64,000 nucleotides of DNA from Acidobacteriota bacterium (lineage in GTDB: Bacteria; Acidobacteriota; Blastocatellia; Pyrinomonadales; Pyrinomonadaceae), in contig JAEWFC010000004.1 of NCBI GenBank assembly GCA_023389035.1, forward strand, positions 137,087 through 201,086, in the 5' to 3' direction. Shown here piece by piece: positions 44,003 through 62,011 of the stretch (position 1 is its first letter; every line of letters starts with the position of its first letter). Both the position numbers and the translations under genes were made by a program. The notes beneath the pieces are model-generated. The model was not told where the DNA came from. It made no database searches and saw nothing but the letters and a program-made list of their open reading frames with translations.

Positions 44003-46027
44003 TCACCAGATCGAGCAGCGCTCTTTTCGTACCATCGGTTCGCCTTCTTTACAGCCGAAGGCGGCGGCGAACTGCGGCATGTTTGAGAGCGGGCCGTTTA
44101 CGCGCCATTTGGGCAGCGAGTGCGGGCCGTTCTTGACCTGTGCGATCTCGGCTTCTTTGGTGTATTTGGCGGCCCAGACCTGGCCCCAACCGAGGAAGAA
44201 CCGCTGTTCAGCGGTGAATCCGTCGATGTCGGCCGGACGCGGTTTGTCCTTGAGCGACCGCATGAACGCATCATAGGCGACGGTCAGCCCTGCGAAATCG
44301 CCGATGTTCTCACCGAGAGCGAGCTTGCCGACCATGAACAGGCCGGGCTGCACCTCGTACTCGTCCCACTGTTTTACGACGCAGGCGGCGCGCTCCTCAA
44401 AGCTCTTGCGGTCCTCGGTCGTCCACCACATCTTGAGGTTTCCGTCGGCGTCAAAGCGGCTGCCCTGATCGTCAAAACCGTGCGAGATCTCGTGTCCGAT
44501 GACGCCGCCGATCGCACCGTAGTTGATCGCGTCGTCGGCAGCGAAGTTAAAGAACGGCGGCTGCAGAATGCCGGCCGGGAACGTGATGTCGTTATTGACG
44601 CTCGAGTAAAAAGCGTTGACGATCGACGGCGGCGAGTTCCAGCGCGTCTTGTCGCGGGGTTTGCCGAGGTCTTCCCAGTTACGCTTGACCTGGAATTCGT
44701 TTGAACGCAAGATGTTGCCCGCGTACGACTTACGGTCGACCTTGAGGCCCGCATAGCCGCGAAGCTCGTCAGGATAGCCGATCTTTCGCTTAAAGGTCGA
44801 AAGCTTGCTCTGAGCCTCTTTCTTGGTCGCGTCGCTCATCCACTCAAGGCCGTTGATGCGGTCTTTCATTGCGGCCATCAGGTTGTCGATCAGCTCGTTC
44901 ATCCGAGCCTTTGCCTCGGGCTTGAACTGCCGGCGGGCGTATTCCATACCGAGCGCCTCGCCGAGATTTGCGGTCGTGCTGGTGACGCACGTACGCCAAC
45001 GCGGCTGACGCTCTTTCTGTCCGGCAAGGTAGCGGCCAAAGAAATCGAAGTTGGCATCGGCGTAGGCCTTCGGCAGATACGGCGCGGCCGAATTGACCGT
45101 CATCCAGCGAAGGTACGTCTTCCAATCGTCGACCGGCGTTTCGCTGATCAGCGTGCTGACCGTGCCGAAGAATTTCGGCGGAGCGATATTGATGTCGCCC
45201 TCGGCACGGACGCCGCGTGCGGACATATAAGCGTTCCAGTCCATCTGCGGTGCGAGCGCCTTTGCCGCGTCGAACGAAACTTTGTTGTAGCGATTGTCGG
45301 GATTGCGGAGCTCGACGGGCGTGAGCGCGGCCTCAGCGAGCTTGGTCTGCATCGCCATCACGGTCGCTGCATTCTTTGCCGCGGCTTCCGCGTTGTCGCC
45401 GAGCAGCGTGAACATACGCGTCATGTATTCGACAAACTTGGCACGCGTTTCGACGGATTTCGCATCGGTGTTGGTGTAGTAGTCGCGGTTCGGCAGCGAA
45501 AGGCCGCCCTGGTTCGCGTTGATCAAAACGGCGTTCGAATCTTTCAGATCGGCACCGACGCCAAAGCTGAAGACCGCCGGAATGCCGGAATTGTGCAGAC
45601 GGCCGATGACGCTTGCGACGTCGCGTGCCGAGCCGATCTTAGCGATCGCGTCAAAGTGCGGCTTGAGCGGCGCGGTGCCCGCCTTTTCGATCGCGGCATC
45701 GTCCATACAGGTCGCGTAGAAATCGCCGATCAGCTGCTGGTCGCTGCCGGGTTTGTTCTTTGACCGTGACGCTGTCTCGAGCACGTCGCGAAGTATCTCG
45801 TTATTGCCTTCAGCCAAAATGTTGAAGGTGCCCCAACGCGATTCCGTCGGCGGTATCTCGGTCGTCTTTAGCCAGTTGCCGTTGACGTGCTGGAAAAAAT
45901 CCGTGCACGGCGAGACAGACGGATCCATGCGAGCCTTGTCAAAGGCCTTTGCCTGCCCCATTCCCGTGACCGACAGCGAAAGCAAAACGAACGCCGCCGC
46001 CCATGATCGAAACAATTGAATACGCAT
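44003..46027 (-). CDS. M13-family metallopeptidase (neprilysin/PepO type), exported
   Basis: 674 residues with a signal peptide (WAAAFVLLSLSVTGMG). The catalytic zinc motif is HEISH in IGGVIGHEISHGFDDQGSRFD, the third ligand is in ENIGDFAGLTVAYDAF, and NAFYSSVNNDITFPAGILQPP is the family's substrate-binding block. The conserved C-terminal CSIW is present. M13 enzymes cut small peptides in the periplasm or outside. Length is normal for the family. It is preceded and followed by heptamer-repeat spacers. Confidence 0.94.
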   Translation of the reverse strand: MRIQLFRSWAAAFVLLSLSVTGMGQAKAFDKARMDPSVSPCTDFFQHVNGNWLKTTEIPPTESRWGTFNILAEGNNEILRDVLETASRSKNKPGSDQQLIGDFYATCMDDAAIEKAGTAPLKPHFDAIAKIGSARDVASVIGRLHNSGIPAVFSFGVGADLKDSNAVLINANQGGLSLPNRDYYTNTDAKSVETRAKFVEYMTRMFTLLGDNAEAAAKNAATVMAMQTKLAEAALTPVELRNPDNRYNKVSFDAAKALAPQMDWNAYMSARGVRAEGDINIAPPKFFGTVSTLISETPVDDWKTYLRWMTVNSAAPYLPKAYADANFDFFGRYLAGQKERQPRWRTCVTSTTANLGEALGMEYARRQFKPEAKARMNELIDNLMAAMKDRINGLEWMSDATKKEAQSKLSTFKRKIGYPDELRGYAGLKVDRKSYAGNILRSNEFQVKRNWEDLGKPRDKTRWNSPPSIVNAFYSSVNNDITFPAGILQPPFFNFAADDAINYGAIGGVIGHEISHGFDDQGSRFDADGNLKMWWTTEDRKSFEERAACVVKQWDEYEVQPGLFMVGKLALGENIGDFAGLTVAYDAFMRSLKDKPRPADIDGFTAEQRFFLGWGQVWAAKYTKEAEIAQVKNGPHSLPKWRVNGPLSNMPQFAAAFGCKEGEPMVRKERCSIW

Positions 46028-46082
46028 CTATTTCTCCCCTGATGAATTCTATTCGGATACCGTTGATTCTAAACGAAAACGA

Positions 46083-46313
46083 GCAAGGTGGTAAGGGTTA
46101 AGGGACGAGTGACAGTGAGGAGTGACGAGTTGTCAGTGACAAGTGATAGATGAGAAATGAGAAATGACAGATGAGAGATGAGAGATGAGAGATGAGAACG
46201 GTGAATGGGAAGTTAGTGGCGAGTGGCGAGTGATCGATGAGCTATCACTTATCACTTATCACTCATCGCTTATCACTTATCACTTATCACTTATCACTTA
46301 TCACTTGTCATCA
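46083..46313. repeat. Heptamer-repeat array, long fold-back structure
   Basis: The left half reads as successive seven-base words GAGAAAT, GACAGAT, GAGAGAT (three times), GAGAACG, GTGAATG, and AGTGGCG twice. From about 46237 the strand flips to TATCACT repeated about eight times with CATCGCT variants. The two halves are roughly complementary, so the transcript or DNA could form a long imperfect hairpin. It lies between two minus-strand genes and contains no reading frame of interest. Confidence 0.85.
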
Positions 46314-47057
46314 CATCATCGGGATAAATTTCTCGGTCACTTTTTGATGGAGCGTGGCGGCTAGGTTTTTGCGGTCGGGTTCGATTATGGGTTCGTCGCC
46401 GAAGTTTAGGACGGCGGTCATTCCGCTGACGGAGAACATCCTGAGCATGTGCGGCAGGAATGCGGTGTCGTCCCACCAGCAGACGATCGCGCTCGGCGGC
46501 GGTTCGCCCTCGGGCGTGCGGTAGGTGAGCGAAACGTACGAGACGGGCGTGTCGGTCTTTGCGGCGAAGGCGAGAAACGACGAGCTAAATGGCAGCACCT
46601 CTTCGCCTTTGGTGCTGGTGCCCTCGGGAAAAACGATGACGCCTTCGCCGCCGCTGAGCCGGTCGATGACCTGTTGGCCGGCACGCGGGATGTCGCGTTT
46701 GTTCTGGCGATCGACGTAGATCGCGCCCATGTCGCGGACCATCTGCCCGATCGCGAACCAGCCGCTGATCTCCTTCTTCGCGACGAAGACACCGGGCACG
46801 GCGGCACGGATCACAGGGATATCAAAATAGCTGACGTGATTCGAAACGAGGAAGAATGGCGGCTTCGGCGGCGTGCCGATGATCTCGATCTTTGTGCCAG
46901 CGATCCGCACGAACGCCCGCGACCACAGCCCGAAAACGTACTGCCGCCAGTAGATCTTGTTCGGGATGAAGAACCGCATCACGAACCACAGGCCGTAGAT
47001 GCCAAAGGTCGCAAAAAGCAGTGCGAGGAACCGCAGGATCGATCTAATTTTCGTCAT
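46311..47057 (-). CDS. plsC: 1-acyl-sn-glycerol-3-phosphate acyltransferase
   Basis: 248 residues from ATG 47057, which overlaps the upstream gene's stop by 14 bases. The acyltransferase motifs are VSNHVSYFDIPVI (HX4D), GAIYVDRQNKRD and IVFPEGTSTKGEEVL. One or two N-terminal hydrophobic segments (FLALLFATFGIYGLWFVM) anchor it to the inner membrane. It acylates lysophosphatidate in phospholipid synthesis. The close relatives include other lysophospholipid acyltransferases, so the exact acceptor is uncertain. Confidence 0.88.
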   Translation of the reverse strand: MTKIRSILRFLALLFATFGIYGLWFVMRFFIPNKIYWRQYVFGLWSRAFVRIAGTKIEIIGTPPKPPFFLVSNHVSYFDIPVIRAAVPGVFVAKKEISGWFAIGQMVRDMGAIYVDRQNKRDIPRAGQQVIDRLSGGEGVIVFPEGTSTKGEEVLPFSSSFLAFAAKTDTPVSYVSLTYRTPEGEPPPSAIVCWWDDTAFLPHMLRMFSVSGMTAVLNFGDEPIIEPDRKNLAATLHQKVTEKFIPMM

Positions 47058-47859
47058 TTTTCTCGACTTTGACGAAATTGTAACGCAGCAAAACACGCAT
47101 CGGCAAAGCGGTCTTGCCCATCGTCGCGGGCCGCCAGTTCATCTTCCTGACGGTCGCGGTGACGGATTCGTCGAGCCCGTAGCCCGCCCAGCGGACGATC
47201 TGCGCGCGGAGAAGATTGCCCTCGGCATCGACGTCGGCCTCGAGCTCGACCGTCGCTTTTATCTCGTAAAGATAGGCGGCAGTAGTGTATGCGGGGCTCA
47301 CTCGGCGGTACGGCATCGGCGGCCTGAGGCCCGGATATTTCGGGTCGTCGATATCGGGCACGGGCTGAAAATGCGGCATTTGACGCGAACGCGGGCCATC
47401 CGCGATGTCAGCGGCGATGGCGTCGGAGAGTGCGGCGGCGGACTTAGCGACAGAGCTCATCAAAAGCTCGTGGGCCTTTGCAGGCGAGTCGGCGTCGAAG
47501 GAATACAGCTCCCATTTCACAAGGTGCCCGCCAGCGGAGCTTATGACCCAGACCGCTGCGAATGCCTCGTAGTATTCCGGCTTTTCCGACGACGAACGCC
47601 GCATCTCGCCGCCCTTGATCAGCAGATAATACGGCGTGCCGATGCGTGAGCCGAGGTCTTTCGCATCGCTGACCGTCATGTTAAAGATCGCATCGGGCTC
47701 CGCACCTTTGATCGCGGCACGCGTCATATCCATGTCGTCAACACCGTGCATTTTCGCGAGCTCGCGGCGGAGGTTGTCGGCGTATTCGGCCGTGATCTGC
47801 TGATCGCCGTCAGGCACGACTATAGCGAGCCGCTGCGCGTAACCCGCAGCCGCCAGCAT
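47044..47859 (-). CDS. TonB-C-like exported protein
   Basis: 271 residues from ATG 47859. The C-terminal ~80 residues resemble the TonB C-terminal fold (IKATVELEADVDAEGNLLRAQIVRWAGYGLDESVTATVRKMNWRPAT), preceded by a Pro-rich YPGLRPPMPYR segment. The N-terminal part (residues 10-160) contains a beta-rich region of unknown type. The start MLAAAGYA has lost most of a signal peptide. In the same frame the upstream codons would give KVLIIIG before it, with an ATT at 47883 overlapping the HD gene's stop (see findings). It is part of the HD-gene / plsC operon. Confidence 0.78.
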   Translation of the reverse strand: MLAAAGYAQRLAIVVPDGDQQITAEYADNLRRELAKMHGVDDMDMTRAAIKGAEPDAIFNMTVSDAKDLGSRIGTPYYLLIKGGEMRRSSSEKPEYYEAFAAVWVISSAGGHLVKWELYSFDADSPAKAHELLMSSVAKSAAALSDAIAADIADGPRSRQMPHFQPVPDIDDPKYPGLRPPMPYRRVSPAYTTAAYLYEIKATVELEADVDAEGNLLRAQIVRWAGYGLDESVTATVRKMNWRPATMGKTALPMRVLLRYNFVKVEKNDEN

Positions 47860-47878
47860 TCCAATGATGATGAGAACC

Positions 47879-49165
47879 TTAATTGCGATAAAGCACCTGG
47901 ATCTTGTCTTTCAGCTCAGCCGGGAAATAGACGCGATGGATGCGGTAACCTTCGAGCAGGCCGCGGACGGCCGAGCTGACCTCTGAGATCTCGCGTATCT
48001 CGGGCCGCGAAAAACCTGCCTCGACGTAGATCAGGTCCTTCGCTTTTTTCGGGTCGCGGACGTAAAAATTGTGTGCGACGTCACCGGCCGTGTCTTCGAT
48101 CAAGTAGTAATCAGGATCGAGGCCCGCTTCTTCGACCAGCGTTTTCGCGGCGACCATAAATGTCTCGCGTTCGGCCTCGGGCATATCGAGGTCGAAGCCT
48201 TTGAACAGCCGGCGGTGCAGGAATCGCGAGGCGAGATCGCCCAGTATAGGATCAGTAGAATACTGCCACTGCTTGATGTGAAAGAGCACGTCGGTGTCAT
48301 CGATCGAAAGATGCTCGCTCAAGGTCAAACGCTTGCCCCGCAGAACGTTCTCAAACGCCGTTCCGCTTGCGAACCAGACATCGCCGCCCGACGCAAACAG
48401 CTCCAACGCACGCCGTATCAACGCCCGCAAGATCGCCTCGGCAGAACGCAGCGTGCGGTGAAAATAGACCTGCCGAAACATATAGTAGCGTGCCTGCAGA
48501 TAGTCCTCGACGGCGGAAATTCCCGGTGCCGAGACGTAAAGATGGTCGCCCTCGCGGTTGATCTCGATCGATTTGATGATCCATTCGATGTCGTAAACGC
48601 CGTACTTCGCACCGGTCATCAGCGAATCACGGAGCAGGTAGTCCATGCGGTCGACGTCGAGCTGCGACGAGACGAGCTGCGCGAGCGCGGTCGGCTCGAA
48701 CGTGCCGCGGATGATCGCCGCGACGCGTTCGGGTAGGCCCGCATCAAAACCGCGAAGCAGCCTGCCCGCTTCGGTCTCGTCGCTCAGCACGGCCTCGACC
48801 GTAAAGTCTTCGTGGTGAAAGTTTAGGATCGGCTCGATGACGTGTGAAAAGGCTCCGTGGCCGATGTCGTGAAGCAGTGCGGCGACCCGGACAGCGAGAG
48901 CGTCCTCGGCCTCGATGCGGTGCGAATTCGCCAGCTTGTACAGTATCCGCGTCGCGAGATGAAATGCTCCCAAGCTGTGGGTAAACCGTGTGTGCTCGGC
49001 TCCCTGATAGGCAAAATGCGCGAGACCGAGCTGTCGTATCCGCCGCAGCCGCTGAAACTCACGCGAATCTATCAGGCCGGCGATCAGCTCGCCCTCGGGC
49101 GAATCCGTCTTTAGCCTGATGATGTTGTGGACCGAATCGCGGTAAAACCTTTCGGGAGTGCTCAT
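47879..49165 (-). CDS. HD-domain dNTPase-like phosphohydrolase
   Basis: 428 residues. The HD metal site is laid out as H...HD...D: HTRFTHSLGAFHLATRIL, then LLHDIGHGAFSHVIEPIL and HHEDFT, and VSSQLDVDRMDYLLRDS later. The start SVHNIIRLKTDSPEGELIAGLIDSREFQRLRRIRQLG is like the YwfO/YdhJ-type dGTP triphosphohydrolase-related proteins. It probably hydrolyses nucleoside triphosphates. It is the first gene in an operon with the TonB-like protein and plsC and is divergent from the TPR gene. Confidence 0.88.
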   Translation of the reverse strand: MSTPERFYRDSVHNIIRLKTDSPEGELIAGLIDSREFQRLRRIRQLGLAHFAYQGAEHTRFTHSLGAFHLATRILYKLANSHRIEAEDALAVRVAALLHDIGHGAFSHVIEPILNFHHEDFTVEAVLSDETEAGRLLRGFDAGLPERVAAIIRGTFEPTALAQLVSSQLDVDRMDYLLRDSLMTGAKYGVYDIEWIIKSIEINREGDHLYVSAPGISAVEDYLQARYYMFRQVYFHRTLRSAEAILRALIRRALELFASGGDVWFASGTAFENVLRGKRLTLSEHLSIDDTDVLFHIKQWQYSTDPILGDLASRFLHRRLFKGFDLDMPEAERETFMVAAKTLVEEAGLDPDYYLIEDTAGDVAHNFYVRDPKKAKDLIYVEAGFSRPEIREISEVSSAVRGLLEGYRIHRVYFPAELKDKIQVLYRN

Positions 49166-49184
49166 TGTATATTCGCAAAAAACG

Positions 49185-49213
49185 TTTCCGGCGAAGTGTA
49201 ACAGTGATATAAT
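49185..49213 (+). promoter_or_regulatory. Possible promoter of the TPR gene
   Basis: A consensus TATAAT at 49208-49213 is preceded after 17 bases by a weak -35 TTTCCG (49185-49190), about 50 bases before the ATG. Confidence 0.4.
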
Positions 49214-49261
49214 ACCCGTTCCAAACCCATATCAAATACAGTGTCTCTTTTGGAGGAAGTT

Positions 49262-50285
49262 ATGAGAGTCGGAATAGTCAGGATGCTGAGCGTCCTCGTA
49301 GTATCGTTCGTTTTGCTCGGCGGTATCGCTGCCGGGTCGGCTCCGGCTCCGGTCGTGCACATCATCGCGGGCGGTGTCTTTGATTCTAACCGCAATCCGC
49401 TGCCCGACATCGACGTAGAGCTGATGGACGACCTCGGCCGCATGATACAAAGGTCCAAGACCGGCGGCGGAGGCCGTTTTGAGTTCCAGGTCGGGACGCA
49501 GAAACGTTATACCGTAAAGGTTTTCGCCTTTCGTTATGATTTCGAGGACCAGTCGCAGGACGTCGATGTAGCGTCGGTCTCGGCACAGGCCGGCGAAGGC
49601 GGCAGCTCGTACAACAACGTCGATTTTTACCTGCAGCCGAAACGCGGCGGGCTGATGGATGCCGAGCTTAGCGTCGTCTTTGCGCAGGACATTCCCGCCG
49701 AAGCGAAGAAGGCATATGAAGGTGCGGTCAAAGATCTGGGGACAAAGCGCCGTGCGGACGGTTTTGCCGGCCTGAACAAGGCGATCGAGCTGAAACCGGA
49801 CTATTACATGGCACTGAACCGCATGGGCAAAGAGCTGTTTGCTCAGGGCCGTTTCGAAGAGGCCGTGCCGTTCCTGCTGAAGTCTGCGGAGATCAACACC
49901 AAGAGCCCGACGTCGTATTACTATTTGGGAGCGTCACTGATCGAGCTTGGGAAGGAATATCACAAGGCAGCCGTCGCGTCGCTGACACGTGCCGCTGAAC
50001 TCGCACCGAACGCCGCACAGGTGCACTTCGCCCTGGGCAAAGCACAGCGAACGATCGGCGAGACCGCCGCAGCTGAAAAGTCTTTGGTCAAGGCGAAAAA
50101 GCTCGCAGCCTCAAACATCCCCGCGATCCACCGCGAGCTCGCACAGCTTTACTCAGACGACCTTAAGAAATACGACCAGGCCGCCGACGAGCTGGAATCT
50201 TACATGAAAGCCGCCGGCCAAAAAGGCACCGAACAGGAAAAGACGAAAAAGGTGATCGCGAACCTGCGAGCGAAAGCGAAAGGTA

Positions 50286-50290
<5 letters not shown>
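49262..50290 (+). CDS. Exported TPR protein with a carboxypeptidase-regulatory-like domain
   Basis: 342 residues from ATG 49262; GGAGGA lies 5 bases before. Signal peptide (MLSVLVVSFVLLGGIAAGSAPA). Residues about 30-110 form a beta-sandwich (GGVFDSNRNPLPDIDVELMDDLGR, GRFEFQVGTQKRYTVKVFAF) of the carboxypeptidase-regulatory-like type. Residues about 150-340 are TPR repeats (NKAIELKPDYYMALNRMGKEL, AEINTKSPTSYYYLGASLIELG, AAELAPNAAQVHFALGKAQRTIG). It probably mediates protein contacts in the periplasm. Confidence 0.85.
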
Positions 50291-50470
<180 letters not shown>

Positions 50471-50471
50471 C

Positions 50472-50506
50472 TAAAAAACGGTGACTGATCTTTCGATCAA
50501 TCACCA
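50472..50506 (-). terminator. Rho-independent terminator of rpoC
   Basis: On the minus strand GGTGATTGATC, a GAAA tetraloop and GATCAGTCACC form an 11-bp stem with one G-U pair, followed by GTTTTTT. It is about 26 bases after the rpoC stop. Confidence 0.88.
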
Positions 50507-50531
50507 TTTTCCGTTTATCGTTTACCGGTAA

Positions 50532-54839
<4,308 letters not shown>

Positions 54840-54927
54840 TTTTTCTCCGTTAGCCTTGGAAAACTCGTTTGGCGGAAGTTGGAAGATCGATCAGCGACCT
54901 TCCAAACTTCCTAGACTTCCCAGACTG

Positions 54928-59382
<4,455 letters not shown>

Positions 59383-59820
59383 GATCGTGATATGCCTCGA
59401 AAGGAAAAACCTGTTGATTTATCCTTCGTTTGCTGTTAGGATTGCCCCGGTATATTGAGGTCATCTCCCTGAAAACACTTATCAAAAAAGACGGCAAATG
59501 CGGTCGAGGGTAAAGTTTGCCCTGACCGCTTTTTCAGCAGTTAAATTCTGCGTAATAAATTGTTCGAGAGTGTCAAACCGGACACCAACTCCCCAGAAAA
59601 TGCGGCCGAAAGCCGCTCAATTCAGGACCGCCGCACTACCTGCCTGCCCCGACCGGCGTGAAACACGCCAAAATTAATTCATAAATCGCCAGAAATATAA
59701 TAGCAACGAAAGGGCGAATATACAAATTAAGCGAAAAATAACAGCTGACCGGCCCGAAGCACTGGAAGCCGCCGCCGCGAGGCGGCCGCTGCCGGCTAAC
59801 GGGCCGGCCGGCATGAATGG
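59383..59820. other. rplL-rpoB intercistronic region
   Basis: 438 bases between the L7/L12 gene and rpoB, both minus. A GC-rich stem-loop lies at 59749-59807 next to rplL. Nothing else is recognised, and no reading frame is supported. Confidence 0.6.
59749..59807 (-). terminator. Attenuator-like hairpin between rplL and rpoB
   Basis: CCGGCCCG and CGGGCCGG pair across about 43 bases that hold their own GCCGCC/GGCGGC hairpin; on the minus strand the stem is followed by TCAGCTGTTATTTTTCG. Such structures reduce or process transcripts entering rpoB in many bacteria; its efficiency here is unknown. Confidence 0.5.
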
Positions 59821-60213
59821 TTACTTGACCTCGACGGTAGCACCGGCTTCGGTAAGCTTGGTCTTGATCTCTTCAGCCTCATCCTTTGAAACGCCTTCCT
59901 TGAGCGGTTTCGGAGCGCTGTCGACCAGGTCCTTAGCTTCCTTAAGTCCGAGGCCTGCGACGATCTCGCGAACGGCCTTAATGACAGCGATCTTGTTGCC
60001 GCCCGGGCTAGCAAGGATAACGTCGAACGAATCCTTTTCTTCAGCCGCGGGAGCCGCATCGCCGGCACCTGCACCTGCTGCCATCATCATCGGAGCTGCT
60101 GCTGCAGCGGCCGAAACGCCGAACACTTCTTCGAGTTCCTTGACCAATTCCGATGCTTCGAGAAGGGTCATTCCCTTCAAAAACTCAACTACTTCATCTT
60201 TCGTGATTGCCAT
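59821..60213 (-). CDS. rplL: 50S ribosomal protein L7/L12
   Basis: 130 residues. The N-terminal dimerisation helix is KDEVVEFLKGMTLLEASELV, followed by an Ala/Gly-rich hinge (AAAAAPMMMAAGAGAGDAAP), and the C-terminal domain with FDVILASPGGNKIAVIKAVREI and AKDLVDSAPKPLKEGVSKDEAEEIK that contacts elongation factors. It forms the ribosomal stalk with L10. It lies about 290 bases downstream of rplJ. Confidence 0.97.
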   Translation of the reverse strand: MAITKDEVVEFLKGMTLLEASELVKELEEVFGVSAAAAAAPMMMAAGAGAGDAAPAAEEKDSFDVILASPGGNKIAVIKAVREIVAGLGLKEAKDLVDSAPKPLKEGVSKDEAEEIKTKLTEAGATVEVK

Positions 60214-60241
60214 GATAATTATCTATCTCCTCTACGGGTTC

Positions 60242-60312
60242 TCTTTTAGTCGTTCGTGAATCGCCGATCGTGAATAGAAGATCGATCTTCGATCCACCAT
60301 TTACGATCCACG
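60242..60312. repeat. Heptamer-repeat / palindromic segment between rplJ and rplL
   Basis: GTGAATC, GCCGATC, GTGAATA, GAAGATC, then GATCTTC, GATCCAC, CATTTAC, GATCCAC: eight heptamers that turn around at a perfect GAAGATCGATCTTC palindrome. It lies within the 290-base rplJ-rplL spacer, which otherwise holds no gene. Confidence 0.6.
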
Positions 60313-60502
60313 GTTTTGTTGTCAGCCGATAGAACCCACGGGACCCTCGATTCCGGTTGCATCTCCATCGTCGAAAGGATCTGAGCAGCACAGAAGACCT
60401 GACTATCTTCCGGCCCGTTTTCCTTGAGTACGGCTAGTGCGGGACAATGCCCGCAATTTCAAATTCGAGTTCGCCGGGCGTGTGGCCCGACGTCTCAAAA
60501 AA

Positions 60503-61270
60503 CTATTCAGCTTTCTCGTCGCCTTCCGCGGCCGGAGCTTCCTCAGTAGCAGCTTCAGCAGCTGGCTCTTCAGCCGGTGTTTCAGCAGCAGGCTCTTCGA
60601 CCGGTGCTTCGGCGGCGGCTTCAGGGGCTGCAGCTTCCTCAGCGGGTGCTGTTTCCTGAGCCGGTGCGTCAGCAGCTTCTTCAGCCGGTGCGGCTTCGGG
60701 AGCGTCCTCAGCAGCAGGAGCCGAAGCTTCAGCCGCAGGTGCGTTGCCCTCAGGAGCCTTGTCGCCGATCTGCTTGATCACCACAGCCAGATCACGCGGG
60801 ACCGCATTGATAACGGTAACGATACGCTGTGCCTGTGCATTGATGACGAAGAGCAGCTTTGCGATAAGCTCTTCTTTTGAAGGAAGGCTTGCGATCTCGC
60901 CGACCTGTTTCAGGTCAACAAGCTTGCCGTCGACGACACCTGTTTTGAAGGTGTAGCGGTCGGCATTGTCCTTCATGAACTTCGATACAGCCTTCGACAG
61001 TACAACGGGATCGTTGTCGGTCCACGCGATCGCGGTCACGCCCTTAAATGCATCGGTCGCCTGTTCGTAGTCAGTGCCCTTTACAGCAAGGCGGGCCAGA
61101 GTGTTCTTTACCACGCGGTACTGTGCACCGGCGGCACGCAGGTTATTGCGAAACTCCTGGTCCTTGTCTACGGTCAGGCTGTTAAAGCTGACGACCATCG
61201 CCGATTTGGCGGTCTGAAGCGACTCAGTGAGGGCAGCCAGATCTTTTGCTTTTGTCTCTCTTGATTTCAT
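60503..61270 (-). CDS. rplJ: 50S ribosomal protein L10 with extended acidic tail
   Basis: 255 residues; the family is usually about 165-180. Residues 1-170 are normal L10 (SLQTAKSAMVVSFNSLTVDKD, YRVVKNTLARLAVKGTDYEQ, KLLFVINAQAQRIVTVINAV). Residues about 172-255 are almost entirely Ala, Glu and Pro (PAEEAADAPAQETAPAEE), a disordered acidic tail. L10 anchors L12 dimers to the stalk. It is downstream of rplA, in the classical order. Confidence 0.96.
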   Translation of the reverse strand: MKSRETKAKDLAALTESLQTAKSAMVVSFNSLTVDKDQEFRNNLRAAGAQYRVVKNTLARLAVKGTDYEQATDAFKGVTAIAWTDNDPVVLSKAVSKFMKDNADRYTFKTGVVDGKLVDLKQVGEIASLPSKEELIAKLLFVINAQAQRIVTVINAVPRDLAVVIKQIGDKAPEGNAPAAEASAPAAEDAPEAAPAEEAADAPAQETAPAEEAAAPEAAAEAPVEEPAAETPAEEPAAEAATEEAPAAEGDEKAE

Positions 61271-61318
61271 TTTTCAAATTAAGCCCTTACGTTAGTGCGG
61301 GCTACTGACACTCCTCAC

Positions 61319-62011
61319 TTAAACGTACGCCAGCTCATCGAGCAGGACGCCCGGGCTCATGGTTGCAGCCAGGTTGATCTTTTTCAGGTAGCGGCCCTTG
61401 GCGGTGGTCGGCTTTGCCTTCATCACGGCCTGGATAAGGACGCGGGTATTCTCGGCGAGCTTGGTATCGTCAAACGACACTTTGCCGACCGGCGAATGGA
61501 TAACGCCCGTTTTATCGACACGGTATTCGACCTTTCCCGCCTTGGTCTCTTCGATGGCGGTCTTAACGTCCATCGTGACCGTTCCTGTTTTGGGGTTCGG
61601 CATCAGGCCTCGAGGACCGAGGACCTTACCAAGCTGTCCGACCTTGCCCATCATGTCGGGCGTAGCGATCAGTGCATCGAAATCGAGCCAGCCGCCTTTG
61701 ATCTTTTCGACGATATCATCGCCGCCGGCCTCGTCAGCGCCTGCTTCCTGAGCCTCTTTGATCTTGTCGCCCTGAGCGATGACGACGACCTTTTTAGCCG
61801 AGCCGCCAAGGCCGTGCGGTAGAACGATGGTGCCGCGGACGAGCTGATCTGCCTTTCGCGGATCGACGCCGAGCCACATTGTAAGCTCGACAGTCTCGTC
61901 AAAGTTTGCGAAGGCGATCTCTTTCAATTTCGCGACCGCTTCGTCGAGTGTGTGTTTCTTGCCGGCCTCGACCTTTTCGAGCGCCGCAAGATATTTCTTG
62001 CCTCTTTTCAT
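61319..62011 (-). CDS. rplA: 50S ribosomal protein L1
   Basis: 230 residues. Seen are FDETVELTMWLGVDPRKADQLVRGTIVLPHGLG, the signature KVGQLGKVLGPRGLMPNPKTGTVT, and KAGKVEYRVDKTGVIHSPVGKVSF. It binds 23S rRNA near the E site and in many bacteria also represses its own operon. It follows rplK in the same direction; the length is normal. Confidence 0.97.
   Translation of the reverse strand: MKRGKKYLAALEKVEAGKKHTLDEAVAKLKEIAFANFDETVELTMWLGVDPRKADQLVRGTIVLPHGLGGSAKKVVVIAQGDKIKEAQEAGADEAGGDDIVEKIKGGWLDFDALIATPDMMGKVGQLGKVLGPRGLMPNPKTGTVTMDVKTAIEETKAGKVEYRVDKTGVIHSPVGKVSFDDTKLAENTRVLIQAVMKAKPTTAKGRYLKKINLAATMSPGVLLDELAYV

Noticed and set aside
46083..46313. A CRISPR-like array at the heptamer repeats
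   Set aside because: Repeats are seven bases, contiguous and without unique spacers; no cas gene is nearby.
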